A stretch of 12,825 nucleotides of DNA from NCBI GenBank assembly GCA_964588415.1, contig CAZPPK010000080.1, positions 1-12,825 of the forward strand, given 5' to 3'. The notes under the pieces were generated by a model. It was not told the origin of the DNA. It did no database searches and saw only the letters and a list, made by a program, of their open reading frames with translations. Source of the DNA: Sulfidibacterium sp964588415 (GTDB lineage Bacteria > Bacteroidota > Bacteroidia > Bacteroidales > F082). Position numbers and translations under genes: made by a program. Of the stretch, positions 1-6,692 are shown piece by piece (positions within the stretch are counted from its first letter, which is position 1; the number at the start of each line of letters is the position of its first letter).

Positions 1-106
1 TATTGATATTCAATGACTTAGGTGGGTGTTGCAAAAAACTGACGAAGACAAGAGAGCCTGGGTTTGGTTTCCCTGCCTTTTTCTGAAGGTTTTAAAAAAT
101 AGTGTC

Positions 107-143
107 TTTGCCCCTGCTGCCAGCGAGATTATCTTTACTTTTG
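107..143 (+). promoter_or_regulatory. Possible Bacteroidota-type promoter for ychF
   Basis: TACTTTTG at 136-143 matches the Bacteroidota -7 consensus TAnnTTTG exactly. The nearest TTTG (107-110) is 25 bp upstream, longer than the usual spacing of about 19 bp, so the -33 half is weak. Its position implies a leader of roughly 100 nt before the ychF start. Confidence 0.4.
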
Positions 144-204
144 CAAACTCAAAAGACGAACCTTTTGAAGTTCGGATTGTTTTATAAGAATGAGTATTAA
201 CTTC

Positions 205-231
205 ATCTTGCCTGAAAAAAACAGGCGAGAT
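205..231 (+). promoter_or_regulatory. 5'-UTR hairpin ahead of ychF
   Basis: ATCTTGCCTG (205-214) and CAGGCGAGAT (222-231) form a 10-bp stem with one G.U pair, closed by a loop of seven A residues. It ends 19 bp before the ychF ATG. There is no U-tract after it, so it is not a normal intrinsic terminator. It may affect translation or mRNA stability; that role is inference. Confidence 0.45.
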
Positions 232-250
232 ACCAATACATAAAAAGAAA

Positions 251-1345
251 ATGGCTCTAAACTGTGGCATTATCGGGTTAACCAATACCGGAAAAACTAC
301 CATTTTCAATTGCATGTCGAACACTAAGGCAGAAAGTTCCAATTATGCTTTCAGCGCTACCAAATCCAACAAAGGCATGGTGGAAGTTCCTGATCCGCGC
401 CTTTATGAAATCGACAAACGGCTTAAAGCTGACAAAATAGTGCCGGCCACAGTCGAATTCGTCGATCTTCCGGGACTGGCTAAAGGAGCCAGCGAAGGCG
501 AAGGTGTTGGCAATAAGTTTTTGGCGGATGTGCAACAAACCGATGCCCTGATCCATGTTTTGCGTTGTTTTGATGATGAAAACCTACCACATATTGAAGG
601 CTCTGTAGATCCTGTACGGGATTTAGAAATTGTAGATTTTGAGCTTCAGGTGCGGGATTTGGATCTTGTTGTTCGCAAACTCCAGAGACTGGAAAAGCTT
701 GCAAAAACTGGAAATAAAGATGCCAAAAAAGGCATTGAAGTGTTGACAATTTACAAGAATCATCTGGAAAATTTCGGAAATGCAAGTACAGCTCCCATCA
801 ATGATGGTGATGAAACTTATATCAACGAGCTTTTGCTACTGACTACGAAACCTGTGATCTATGTCTGCAATGTGGACGATCAATCTGCCACTAGCGGTAA
901 CACCTATGTGGAAAAAGTGAAAGCATATTTTGGTGAAAATCGAAAAGTGCTGATCATTGCCGGTAAACTGGAAGCAGAAATTGCAGACCTTGACGATCTG
1001 GAAGACCGCATGGTTTTTCTGGAAGATGCCGGATTGAAAGAACCTGGCGTTGACAAACTGACACGAGCCGCTTACGACGTACTAAATCTTCAGTCGTTTT
1101 TCACCATCGGCAAAACTGAAAACCGTGCCTGGACCATTCACAAAGGCATGACAGCACCAATGGCCGCTGGTGTAATTCACAGCGATCTGGAACGGGGCTT
1201 TATCCGTGCCGAAGTCATTAAGTATGATGATTTTATTACTCTTGGCTCAGAGCAGGCGGTGAAAGATGCGGGAAAATTCCACGTAGAAGGTAAAAATTAT
1301 GTGGTTGAAGATGGCGACATCATGCACATCCGGTTTAATGTATAG
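251..1345 (+). CDS. ychF: Redox-responsive ATPase YchF (OLA1 family)
   Basis: This is a full-length (364 aa) cytoplasmic P-loop protein of the Obg-related YchF/OLA1 family, which hydrolyses ATP rather than GTP and associates with ribosomes. Visible landmarks are the P-loop GLTNTGKTT (residues 9-17), the Walker B/G3 motif DLPG (72-75), a degenerate G4 NVDD (207-210) in line with relaxed guanine specificity, a central coiled-coil insert (about 125-175), and a C-terminal TGS domain (about 281-364) containing ERGFIRAEV and ending in DGDIMHIRFNV. The P-loop and following switch region (YAFSATKSN) differ from the GLPNVGKST/FPFCTIEPN form of E. coli; to my knowledge this variant is shared by other Bacteroidota. 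The ATG at 251 places the P-loop at the normal distance from the N-terminus. It is followed 18 bp later by a thioredoxin-fold gene, probably in the same transcript. Confidence 0.96.
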   Translation: MALNCGIIGLTNTGKTTIFNCMSNTKAESSNYAFSATKSNKGMVEVPDPRLYEIDKRLKADKIVPATVEFVDLPGLAKGASEGEGVGNKFLADVQQTDALIHVLRCFDDENLPHIEGSVDPVRDLEIVDFELQVRDLDLVVRKLQRLEKLAKTGNKDAKKGIEVLTIYKNHLENFGNASTAPINDGDETYINELLLLTTKPVIYVCNVDDQSATSGNTYVEKVKAYFGENRKVLIIAGKLEAEIADLDDLEDRMVFLEDAGLKEPGVDKLTRAAYDVLNLQSFFTIGKTENRAWTIHKGMTAPMAAGVIHSDLERGFIRAEVIKYDDFITLGSEQAVKDAGKFHVEGKNYVVEDGDIMHIRFNV

Positions 1346-1363
1346 AAAAAGAACCTCCCAGAA

Positions 1364-1633
1364 ATGAAAGATAAAGAGCGAATACCCATCGAGATGTTTT
1401 ACACTCTTACCTGCCCCAATTGCAGAATGTTGAAACATATGCTGGATGATATACTTCCAGGTTTCGGTGACAAGTTTGAATTTAAAAGAAGTCTTGCCAA
1501 TTCACCAATAGGTATGATCCGGACAATGAAGATGGGCATTCATGCGGTTCCTACTGTTCTTATCAACAATGAAATTGTGTTTAAAAATGTTCCCAAAAGG
1601 GAAGAATTGATCAATAAATTAAACAGTTACTAA
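1364..1633 (+). CDS. Small thioredoxin-fold protein with CPNC motif
   Basis: This 89-residue cytoplasmic protein has a redox CxxC motif, C17-P-N-C20, after a first beta strand (IEMFYTLT) and a cis-proline at VPT (P63) followed by the strand VLINNEIVF. That is the core of a glutaredoxin/thioredoxin fold without extra domains, close to the glutaredoxin-like and thioredoxin_3 families. It should act as a dithiol reductant or disulfide carrier, but the substrate cannot be read from sequence. The ATG at 1364 lies 18 bp after ychF and 18 bp before the next gene, which points to co-transcription. No signal peptide is visible. Confidence 0.85.
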   Translation: MKDKERIPIEMFYTLTCPNCRMLKHMLDDILPGFGDKFEFKRSLANSPIGMIRTMKMGIHAVPTVLINNEIVFKNVPKREELINKLNSY

Positions 1634-1651
1634 TTCTTTAAATTTAAAATA

Positions 1652-1879
1652 ATGGAAACAAAGAAAAAATTAAGATGCCCTCTTGGAGTTCCCGGTGGAA
1701 TTATTGCAGCACTCATTGGATTAGCAGGTATCATCCTGAATATTATCAACTTTAATGGTTTCAACCTGGCCATTTCGTTTGCCTTGTTCATTATGGCAAT
1801 GCCGTTTGTACGCGTGACTTTGATGGTTCATTCAGCAAACGACCGTCTGGATGAATTGGAAAGTAAAATAGGGAAATAG
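1652..1879 (+). CDS. Small two-helix membrane protein, function unknown
   Basis: I do not recognise this 75-residue protein. It has a short basic N-terminus (METKKKLRC), then two hydrophobic segments (about residues 13-35 and 39-58) separated by a short Asn-rich turn (NIINFNGFN), and a charged C-terminal tail (NDRLDELESKIGK) that could form a short helix in the cytoplasm. This pattern predicts a helical hairpin in the inner membrane. It lies 18 bp downstream of the CPNC thioredoxin-like gene and is probably the last gene of the ychF transcript. Initiation at ATG 1652 is preceded by the A-rich sequence usual for Bacteroidota starts. Confidence 0.75.
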   Translation: METKKKLRCPLGVPGGIIAALIGLAGIILNIINFNGFNLAISFALFIMAMPFVRVTLMVHSANDRLDELESKIGK

Positions 1880-1883
1880 ACTT

Positions 1884-1911
1884 CAACGCTGTTTCAGAAT
1901 GAACAGTGTTG
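1884..1911 (+). terminator. Hairpin at the end of the ychF transcript (possible terminator)
   Basis: CAACGCTGTT (1884-1893) pairs with AACAGTGTTG (1902-1911), giving a 10-bp stem with one G.U pair and an 8-nt loop, starting 4 bp after the stop codon at 1879. No U-tract follows, so termination here is uncertain. It may instead protect the 3' end. Its right arm also contains the TTG that serves as a -33 box for the next promoter. Confidence 0.35.
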
Positions 1912-1938
1912 TCCGACAGCGAGAGTTTTATAATTTTG
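1909..1938 (+). promoter_or_regulatory. Bacteroidota-type promoter upstream of the FemX-like pseudogene
   Basis: TTG (1909-1911), a 19-bp spacer and TAATTTTG (1931-1938) fit the -33/-7 pattern of the Bacteroidota primary sigma factor. Six bases further on is TTTTCTAAAACA (1945-1956), a 12-mer that recurs at the same place downstream of the modE promoter. The promoter appears to have outlived the gene it served. Confidence 0.5.
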
Positions 1939-1994
1939 CAAAAATTTTCTAAAACACAACGAACTGTAAAGTAGAAGAAAAGCCTATCCATGAA

Positions 1995-2568
1995 ATGGCT
2001 GCGAGTAACATTGTTCAGCAAACATCTTTCTGGGCACAGATAAAATCCAGCCAGGAGATGATGTCTTATACCTTTCAATATTAAGCTACTGATGATCTCA
2101 TATCAACTACATCGCAAGGAAAGCATCATATTTATGACGATATGCTTGTTCTTATCAGACATTTTGACGACAACTACAGTTTTGCATATATCCCTTACGG
2201 ACCAAAAAATGCCCATGATTTGGAGAACTATGGTATTCCATATACGGGGAAACTGCTTTAAGAAATCACATTACGATTCACGCCAAAGATTACTTTTATT
2301 CTGTTTTATCACAACAAAATAATGCTTCACAGGATGTTAATACAAGGCTACTAATGGCAGATCATGAAGGGGATTATTTAGCAGCCATGTTCCTTGTGTT
2401 GTCCAAAAAGAGAGGAACTTATCTGTACGGAGCTTACTCAGGTAAAAAACGTCATATGATGGCCACCTATGCTATACAATGGGATGCTGGGATTATCCGT
2501 TAGACAAAGACGGTTACAATGCTTTCATAGCACTGGAAATCAACAGTCAACAATATCACGCCAATTAA
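1995..2568 (+). pseudogene. Decayed FemX/FemAB-type peptidoglycan bridge aminoacyltransferase
   Basis: Several fragments of a lipid II:glycine glycyltransferase-like (FemX, GNAT-fold) protein lie in order but in different frames. An N-terminal piece reads NIVQQTSFWAQIK (from 1995). A second, at 2142-2261, includes MLVLIRHFDDNYSFAYIPYG. A third, about 2263-2502, includes VNTRLLMADHEGDYLAAMF, then GTYLYGAYSGKKR and MATYAIQWDAG. A C-terminal piece reads GCWDYPLDKDGYNAF and ends at 2568. Stop codons at 2259-2261 and 2500-2502 and missing blocks show at least two internal deletions as well as frameshifts. An intact family member would be about 330-370 aa, and only about half remains. The wild-type role would be adding an amino acid to the lipid II stem peptide in the cytoplasm. 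Family assignment rests on recalled motif similarity. Confidence 0.75.
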
Positions 2569-2589
2569 TTTCTCATCTCGAAGTACATC

Positions 2590-2630
2590 CCATTAAAATC
2601 CTTATTTAGAATCAGAAAATATTTTAATGG
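2590..2630. repeat. 10-bp perfect inverted repeat upstream of the modE promoter
   Basis: CCATTAAAAT (2590-2599) is the exact reverse complement of ATTTTAATGG (2621-2630), with 21 bp between them. It ends 6 bp before the -33 box of the modE promoter, so it could be a regulator site, or a weak hairpin ending the pseudogene transcript. AT-rich arms make chance occurrence possible. Confidence 0.4.
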
Positions 2631-2635
2631 TCTTC

Positions 2636-2664
2636 TTGTCGCTTTAAATGATTTGATATTTTTG
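2636..2664 (+). promoter_or_regulatory. Promoter of the molybdate operon
   Basis: TTG (2636-2638), an 18-bp spacer and TATTTTTG (2657-2664, exact TAnnTTTG) make a good Bacteroidota promoter. Transcription should begin around 2670, inside the palindrome described next, leaving a leader of only about 20 nt before the GTG at 2691. Confidence 0.65.
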
Positions 2665-2667
2665 CGA

Positions 2668-2685
2668 TATGTTTTCTAAAACATA
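2668..2685. promoter_or_regulatory. Palindromic operator, probable ModE autoregulation site
   Basis: TATGTTTT (2668-2675) and AAAACATA (2678-2685) are perfect 8-bp inverted repeats around a CT centre. The site begins 4 bp after the -7 box and ends 5 bp before the GTG start, covering the expected transcription start. ModE proteins bind as dimers to AT-rich palindromes of the TATA-type half-site class and repress mod operons when molybdate is present. The binding partner here is inferred from position. Confidence 0.6.
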
Positions 2686-2690
2686 GTGGC

Positions 2691-3032
2691 GTGGACAAGG
2701 ATGTCAATATACGTTTCAGAGTCTGGGTTGACAAAGGAGAACTCCCCTATCTCGGTATTGGGCGGATTGTGCTTCTTGAGAATATTATCAAACATGGTTC
2801 TATTACAAAAGGTGCTGAAGCCATCAATATGTCATACCGAAAGGCATGGCAATTGGTTGAAGACATGAACAAGCTCTCAGACAAACCATTGGTAGAAAAA
2901 AGATTAGGCGGAAAAGAAGGTGGCGGCGCCATAGTTACGGATGAAGGGAAACAAATCATTAAAAAGTTTTACGAACTTCAATCACAAGTTGATGAATTTC
3001 TTAAAGGAAAAACAAACGAAATTATTTTTTAA
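2691..3032 (+). CDS. modE: ModE-type molybdate-responsive transcriptional regulator, HTH domain only
   Basis: This 113-residue protein matches the N-terminal winged-helix domain of ModE (LysR-type HTH). The recognition region runs over residues about 36-57 (GSITKGAEAINMSYRKAWQL), with the characteristic SYRKAW and a wing following LVEKRLGGKEGGGA (67-80). The C-terminal Mop/TOBE domains of E. coli ModE are absent. Molybdate sensing must therefore come from another protein, perhaps the di-Mop protein encoded three genes downstream, or this form senses differently. The start is GTG at 2691; the only nearby ATGs are out of frame, and starting here keeps the first strand (VNIRFRVWV) found in the family. 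It is the first gene of the mod operon, with an operator-like palindrome directly in front, which suggests autoregulation. Confidence 0.88.
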   Translation: MDKDVNIRFRVWVDKGELPYLGIGRIVLLENIIKHGSITKGAEAINMSYRKAWQLVEDMNKLSDKPLVEKRLGGKEGGGAIVTDEGKQIIKKFYELQSQVDEFLKGKTNEIIF

Positions 3033-3049
3033 AATTTTTATTAACCACT

Positions 3050-3814
3050 ATGTATTGTAAAACATATCGATTAAAAATAGTGTTGCTAATATGGGCGATT
3101 GTTATCTCGACAGCAACATTCGCACAAGGGAAAAGTACCCGAAATTCTAACCAGCAATGGATACAATATTATGAAAAGGCCAAGCTCAACAGCCATTGGA
3201 CTTTACTTGCAGATGCAGGATACCGAAGAAAGGATCTTTTTGCTGAAACATCGCAATATATTGTAAGGGTTGCCATGGATTATCAGATGAATCCTAATAT
3301 GAGAATTTCAGCCGGATTCGCAAATCTCGGTTTTTATACTTCGGGAACGTTGTCAAAGCTGGAATTCAGGCCTTACGAGGAATGGATGATAACCCACAAA
3401 TATAACTCTGTAAAGATTCAACACCGGTTCAGGGTTGAAGAACGTATTTTTAAAACTGCTAGTGATGGCATAATCCAACCTGCCTCCAGCTTTAATTTCC
3501 GGTTCCGCTACCGGCTCATGTTCAACATCCCAATATTAAACCTGTCTAAGAGCAAATCAGGTTCTAAACTTTCGCTGAATGCAGGAGATGAAATACTGCT
3601 CAATGCAGGGCATTCTATTGTTTACAATATCTTTGATCAGAACAGGATTCTTATTGGCCCTGCCATAAAGATCGATAAAAATTTCTCTGTTTCGCTAACC
3701 TATAATGATCAGCTTGCTTCTGCTACGACCCCGGGTAAATTTAAGCACACCGATGTAATCTGGCTAGGAATAAAGCATCAATTCGGAGTAACAAATCATA
3801 AAAAAAGGAACTAA
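3050..3814 (+). CDS. DUF2490-like outer-membrane beta-barrel protein in the mod operon
   Basis: This 254-residue protein has a signal peptide (residues 1-25, basic MYCKTYRLK, hydrophobic core, cleavage after STATFA before Q26). Alternating amphipathic strands follow, for example WTLLADAGYRR, QYIVRVAMDYQ, MRISAGFANLG, KIQHRFRVEER and FNFRFRYRLMF, ending in WLGIKHQFG near the C-terminus. The overall pattern fits the DUF2490 family, outer-membrane barrels common in Bacteroidota with no settled function. It begins 17 bp after modE and ends 1 bp before modA. I infer that it may form an outer-membrane channel or docking protein for molybdate or a related oxyanion. A structural role unrelated to transport is also possible. 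Confidence 0.8.
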   Translation: MYCKTYRLKIVLLIWAIVISTATFAQGKSTRNSNQQWIQYYEKAKLNSHWTLLADAGYRRKDLFAETSQYIVRVAMDYQMNPNMRISAGFANLGFYTSGTLSKLEFRPYEEWMITHKYNSVKIQHRFRVEERIFKTASDGIIQPASSFNFRFRYRLMFNIPILNLSKSKSGSKLSLNAGDEILLNAGHSIVYNIFDQNRILIGPAIKIDKNFSVSLTYNDQLASATTPGKFKHTDVIWLGIKHQFGVTNHKKRN

Positions 3815-3815
3815 A

Positions 3816-4571
3816 ATGAAAAAAACAGTTTTAACACTGGCTTTAAGTATCCTTGTTTTAACAGCTTGGGCAGTAAAGCCTATTCCTAAAATAACCATTG
3901 CTGTGGCTGCCAATATGCAATTTGCCATGAAAGCTTTGACTCACACTTTTGCAAAAGAAGCCGGAATTGAATGCGATCTCGTTATCAGTTCGTCAGGTAA
4001 GCTCACTGCACAGATCAAAGAAGGTGCCCCTTATGACCTATTCATTTCAGCCGATATGAAATATCCTGATGTATTGTATAAAGCCGGTTTAGCAATTCAG
4101 AAACCTGAAGTTTATGCCTACGGAAAGTTGGTTCTTTGGTCTATGGACAGTTCGATAAAACCTTCTCTCTCAATTTTGAAAAGCAATCGAATAAAACATA
4201 TTGCCAGTGCCAATCCCAAAACCGCGCCTTATGGGGTTGCCACCATTCAGGTTTTAAAACGCGACGGATTATTTAATTCTGTGAAAAGCAAATTGGTTTA
4301 TGGAGAAAGCATCTCCCAAACCAACCAATTTATAATTTCGAGATCAGCCCAGGTTGGATTTACTGCAAAATCCGTAGTTTTATCACCTGAGATGAAAGGA
4401 CAAGGAAACTGGATTGAATTGGATCCGGAAAGCTATTCGCCCATTGCACAGGGAGTCATTATCATTAAACGAACTCAAAAAGAAGAAGCCAATGCACAGA
4501 AGTTTTATAATTTCCTGTTTTCACAGGAAGCAAAAGAAATTCTCAAAAACTTTGGCTACTCTGTAAAATAA
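3816..4571 (+). CDS. modA: Molybdate ABC transporter substrate-binding protein ModA
   Basis: This 251-residue periplasmic protein binds molybdate (and probably tungstate) and hands it to ModBC. It has a signal peptide of about 19 residues (MKKTVLTLALSILVLTAWA) without a lipobox cysteine, then the family motifs AANM (31-34), SSSGKL (58-63), PYDLFISAD (72-80) and NPKTAPYG, which line the oxyanion pocket in ModA structures. Later SQTNQFIISRSAQVGFTA matches the conserved C-lobe segment. Length is normal for ModA. The ATG follows the barrel gene stop by a single base, so the two are translationally adjacent. The lack of a lipid anchor suggests a soluble periplasmic form. Confidence 0.95.
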   Translation: MKKTVLTLALSILVLTAWAVKPIPKITIAVAANMQFAMKALTHTFAKEAGIECDLVISSSGKLTAQIKEGAPYDLFISADMKYPDVLYKAGLAIQKPEVYAYGKLVLWSMDSSIKPSLSILKSNRIKHIASANPKTAPYGVATIQVLKRDGLFNSVKSKLVYGESISQTNQFIISRSAQVGFTAKSVVLSPEMKGQGNWIELDPESYSPIAQGVIIIKRTQKEEANAQKFYNFLFSQEAKEILKNFGYSVK

Positions 4572-4578
4572 GGTATCT

Positions 4579-4977
4579 ATGAATGTTCTGAAAGGAAAGA
4601 TAAGTTCTCTGAAAACCAGTGGAAGACTTACTATCGTAACGCTTGATGTGAGTGGGATTTTGTTGAAATCCATCATTATAGAAAACCCTGATACGGTCTC
4701 TTATTTAAAAAAGAACAATCCGATCCAGGTAATGTTTAAAGAAACGGAAGTCGTGATAGGAAAAGATGCAGATATAGCAATCAGCATGGAAAACAGAATA
4801 CCGGGTACTATTACAGAAATAATTAAAGGAGCACTTCTTTGCAGTTTAAGTCTCAATACGAAAGCCGGGAAAATAAAGGCAACTCTGACTTCAGAATCAG
4901 CATCAAAACTTCAACTACAGTTAGGTGAATTCGTTACAGCCATGGTAAAAACAACAGAAATAATGTTATCTGAATAA
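4579..4977 (+). CDS. Di-Mop molybdate-binding protein (molbindin-like)
   Basis: This 132-residue cytoplasmic protein consists of two TOBE/Mop domains in tandem: residues about 1-65 (MNVLKGKISSLKTSG to EVVIGKD) and about 70-132 (NRIPGTITEIIKG to TEIMLSE). Each repeat shows the strand order and the final (V/M)-K-x-T-E or F-K-E-T-E-V signature of Mop domains. Proteins of this kind (ModG, Mop) oligomerise and bind several molybdate ions for storage or homeostasis. It starts 7 bp after modA, and its stop overlaps the modB start (TAATG). Because the modE gene of this operon lacks Mop domains, this protein may supply the ligand-sensing part; that is inference. Confidence 0.85.
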   Translation: MNVLKGKISSLKTSGRLTIVTLDVSGILLKSIIIENPDTVSYLKKNNPIQVMFKETEVVIGKDADIAISMENRIPGTITEIIKGALLCSLSLNTKAGKIKATLTSESASKLQLQLGEFVTAMVKTTEIMLSE

Positions 4978-5648
4978 TGGACTGGCAACCTTTGATATTG
5001 ACTTTTAAGCTGGCTTTGACAACAACAGCCTTACTGTTGATTGTTTCCATTCCTCTCGCCTACTGGCTGGCTTACAGCAAACTGAAAATAAAACCTGTGA
5101 TTGAAACACTCGTCAGTATGCCGCTGGTCTTGCCTCCGACTGTGCTGGGGTTTTATCTTCTGGTTGCGCTGAGTCCTTCTAATGCTTTTGGAGGCTGGCT
5201 GAATCATCATTTTGGGATACAGCTCATATTTTCATTTGAAGGCCTTGTTTTTGCTTCCATAATCTACAGTCTGCCTTTTATGGTTCATCCGATTCAGGCT
5301 GGATTTTCCAATCTGAATACAAATCTTGTGGAAGCGTCCTATGTTTTGGGAAAATCAAAAACCAGAACCCTTTTTAAGGTGCTGCTTCCTAATATGCGGC
5401 CATCACTGCTCACAGGCATTGTACTGGCTTTTGCCCACACCATTGGTGAGTTCGGAGTAGTACTGATGATTGGCGGAAATATTCCCGGAAAGACAAAAGT
5501 GGCTTCCATAGCCATTTATGACGAAGTGGAAGCACTCAATTACCACACAGCTAACGCCTATTCTCTTATTTTGTTTGGCATTACATTCAGTATTCTACTG
5601 GCTGTTTTTCTTACAAATGGAGGCTATATTAAAAGATTTTGGAGATGA
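4977..5648 (+). CDS. modB: Molybdate ABC transporter permease ModB
   Basis: This 223-residue inner-membrane permease is normal in length for ModB. Hydrophobic segments fall at about residues 7-30, 47-66, 85-108, 140-165 and 193-212. The EAA cytoplasmic loop that docks on the ATPase is visible from 119 (EASYVLGKSKTRTLFKVLLP). The downstream AHTIGEFGVVLMIGGNIPGK (153-172) is characteristic of molybdate and tungstate permeases. The ATG overlaps the previous stop (TAATG), and the stop overlaps the modC ATG (ATGA), so the three genes are probably translationally coupled. Confidence 0.96.
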   Translation: MDWQPLILTFKLALTTTALLLIVSIPLAYWLAYSKLKIKPVIETLVSMPLVLPPTVLGFYLLVALSPSNAFGGWLNHHFGIQLIFSFEGLVFASIIYSLPFMVHPIQAGFSNLNTNLVEASYVLGKSKTRTLFKVLLPNMRPSLLTGIVLAFAHTIGEFGVVLMIGGNIPGKTKVASIAIYDEVEALNYHTANAYSLILFGITFSILLAVFLTNGGYIKRFWR

Positions 5649-6526
5649 TCCATATTGAACTAGAAAAAAAACTTACAGCCGCCAATGGCTCCATGAAACT
5701 CCAGGTTGATCTCCGGATCAAACCAGGACAACTGGTGACCCTTTTCGGGAATTCAGGAGCGGGCAAAACGTCTATTCTTAGGATGTTAGCCGGATTATTG
5801 AATCCTGATAAAGGGCTAATAAAAGTGAATCACAATACATGGCTTGACTCTGAAAATGGAATTTTCCTGAAACCCCAACAACGAAGGATCGGATTTCTTT
5901 TTCAGGATTACGCCCTATTTCCAAATATGACGGTCGAAGAGAATCTCCTGTATGCTCTGGAAAAGAAACAGGGCAAGAAGATAGTAGATGAGCTAATTGA
6001 TACAATCGAGCTGGGTGATTTGCGAAATCGTAAGCCTAATGAACTCTCAGGAGGCCAGAACCAGAGAGTTGCACTGGCCAGATCCTTGGTAAGAAAACCT
6101 GAAATACTGATGTTGGACGAACCACTTTCGGCGCTGGATGCGCAAATGCGAATGAAACTTCAGGACTTCATTCTCAAAGTCCACAAACAATACAATTTGA
6201 CCACAATCCTTGTAAGCCATGATGCCAACGAAGTGATCAAAATGTCGGATAAAGTATTTCTGATCGAAGATGGAAAGATAATCAGACAGGGAAAACCGGT
6301 TGATGTTTTTGCCAGCAAAAGGGTCAGTGGTAAATTTCAGCTTTTCGGCGACATAATCGACATTGAAAAAGAAGATATTATTTATGTTGTTACGGTCCTT
6401 ATCGGTGCTAATATTGTTAAAGTAATTGCGGATGAATCTGAAGTAAGAACCATGGCGGTGGGAGACAAAGTCATTGTCGCTTCAAAGGCGTTCAACCCAT
6501 TAATCCGTAAGATAACTGGTTCATAA
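5645..6526 (+). CDS. modC: Molybdate ABC transporter ATP-binding protein ModC
   Basis: This 293-residue ATPase energises molybdate import. From the ATG at 5645 it shows Walker A GNSGAGKT (35-42), the Q-loop glutamine Q87 in LFQDYALFPN, the ABC signature LSGGQ (134-138), Walker B ILMLDEP (154-160) with the D-loop SALD, and the switch histidine H192 (VSHDANEV). A single TOBE domain occupies about 230-293, shorter than the two-domain tail of some ModC proteins. I prefer ATG 5645 over an in-frame TTG at 5639 because it makes the usual ATGA overlap with modB and starts at the first beta strand (MIHIEL). It is the last gene of the operon. Confidence 0.95.
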   Translation: MIHIELEKKLTAANGSMKLQVDLRIKPGQLVTLFGNSGAGKTSILRMLAGLLNPDKGLIKVNHNTWLDSENGIFLKPQQRRIGFLFQDYALFPNMTVEENLLYALEKKQGKKIVDELIDTIELGDLRNRKPNELSGGQNQRVALARSLVRKPEILMLDEPLSALDAQMRMKLQDFILKVHKQYNLTTILVSHDANEVIKMSDKVFLIEDGKIIRQGKPVDVFASKRVSGKFQLFGDIIDIEKEDIIYVVTVLIGANIVKVIADESEVRTMAVGDKVIVASKAFNPLIRKITGS

Positions 6527-6652
6527 TACAGGATGATTTTTTAAAACCATTTTACTTTTCTACAGTGAAACAGGTGAAAGCTTTCGCGATCAAAATGGCT
6601 TCATTTTTGACCAAGTCCCATCGTTTCCGAAAGCGGTTCGCAAACTTTTTTG

Positions 6653-6660
6653 TACCTTTG
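6653..6660 (+). promoter_or_regulatory. Possible -7 promoter element
   Basis: TACCTTTG followed by CA is an exact match to the Bacteroidota -7 box. No TTG/TTTG lies about 19 bp upstream. It could drive the broken lipocalin gene about 180 bp downstream or an undetected small RNA. Confidence 0.35.
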
Positions 6661-6692
6661 CATTATATCAAACAGGCCGAAATTGGGATGAA

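Larger units (their letters stand above)
1..250. other. Non-coding leader region upstream of ychF
   Basis: I see no credible gene in this stretch; the open frame on the minus strand has no recognisable features and runs into ychF antisense. The region holds a possible promoter (-7 box at 136-143) and a hairpin just ahead of ychF, listed separately. The first 100 bases could include the 3' flank of an upstream gene, but nothing identifies it. Confidence 0.5.

Noticed and set aside
2092..2322. 76-codon plus-strand frame within the FemX-like region
   Set aside because: It is out of frame with the recognisable FemX fragments (2142-2261 and 2263-2502), so it is a by-product of the decayed gene.
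2636..2691. Moco (molybdenum cofactor) riboswitch ahead of modE
   Set aside because: The predicted leader is only about 20 nt, too short for a riboswitch; a protein operator fits better.
2747..2959. Minus-strand frame opposite modE
   Set aside because: Shadow of modE; no motif, and it lies entirely inside a clear gene.
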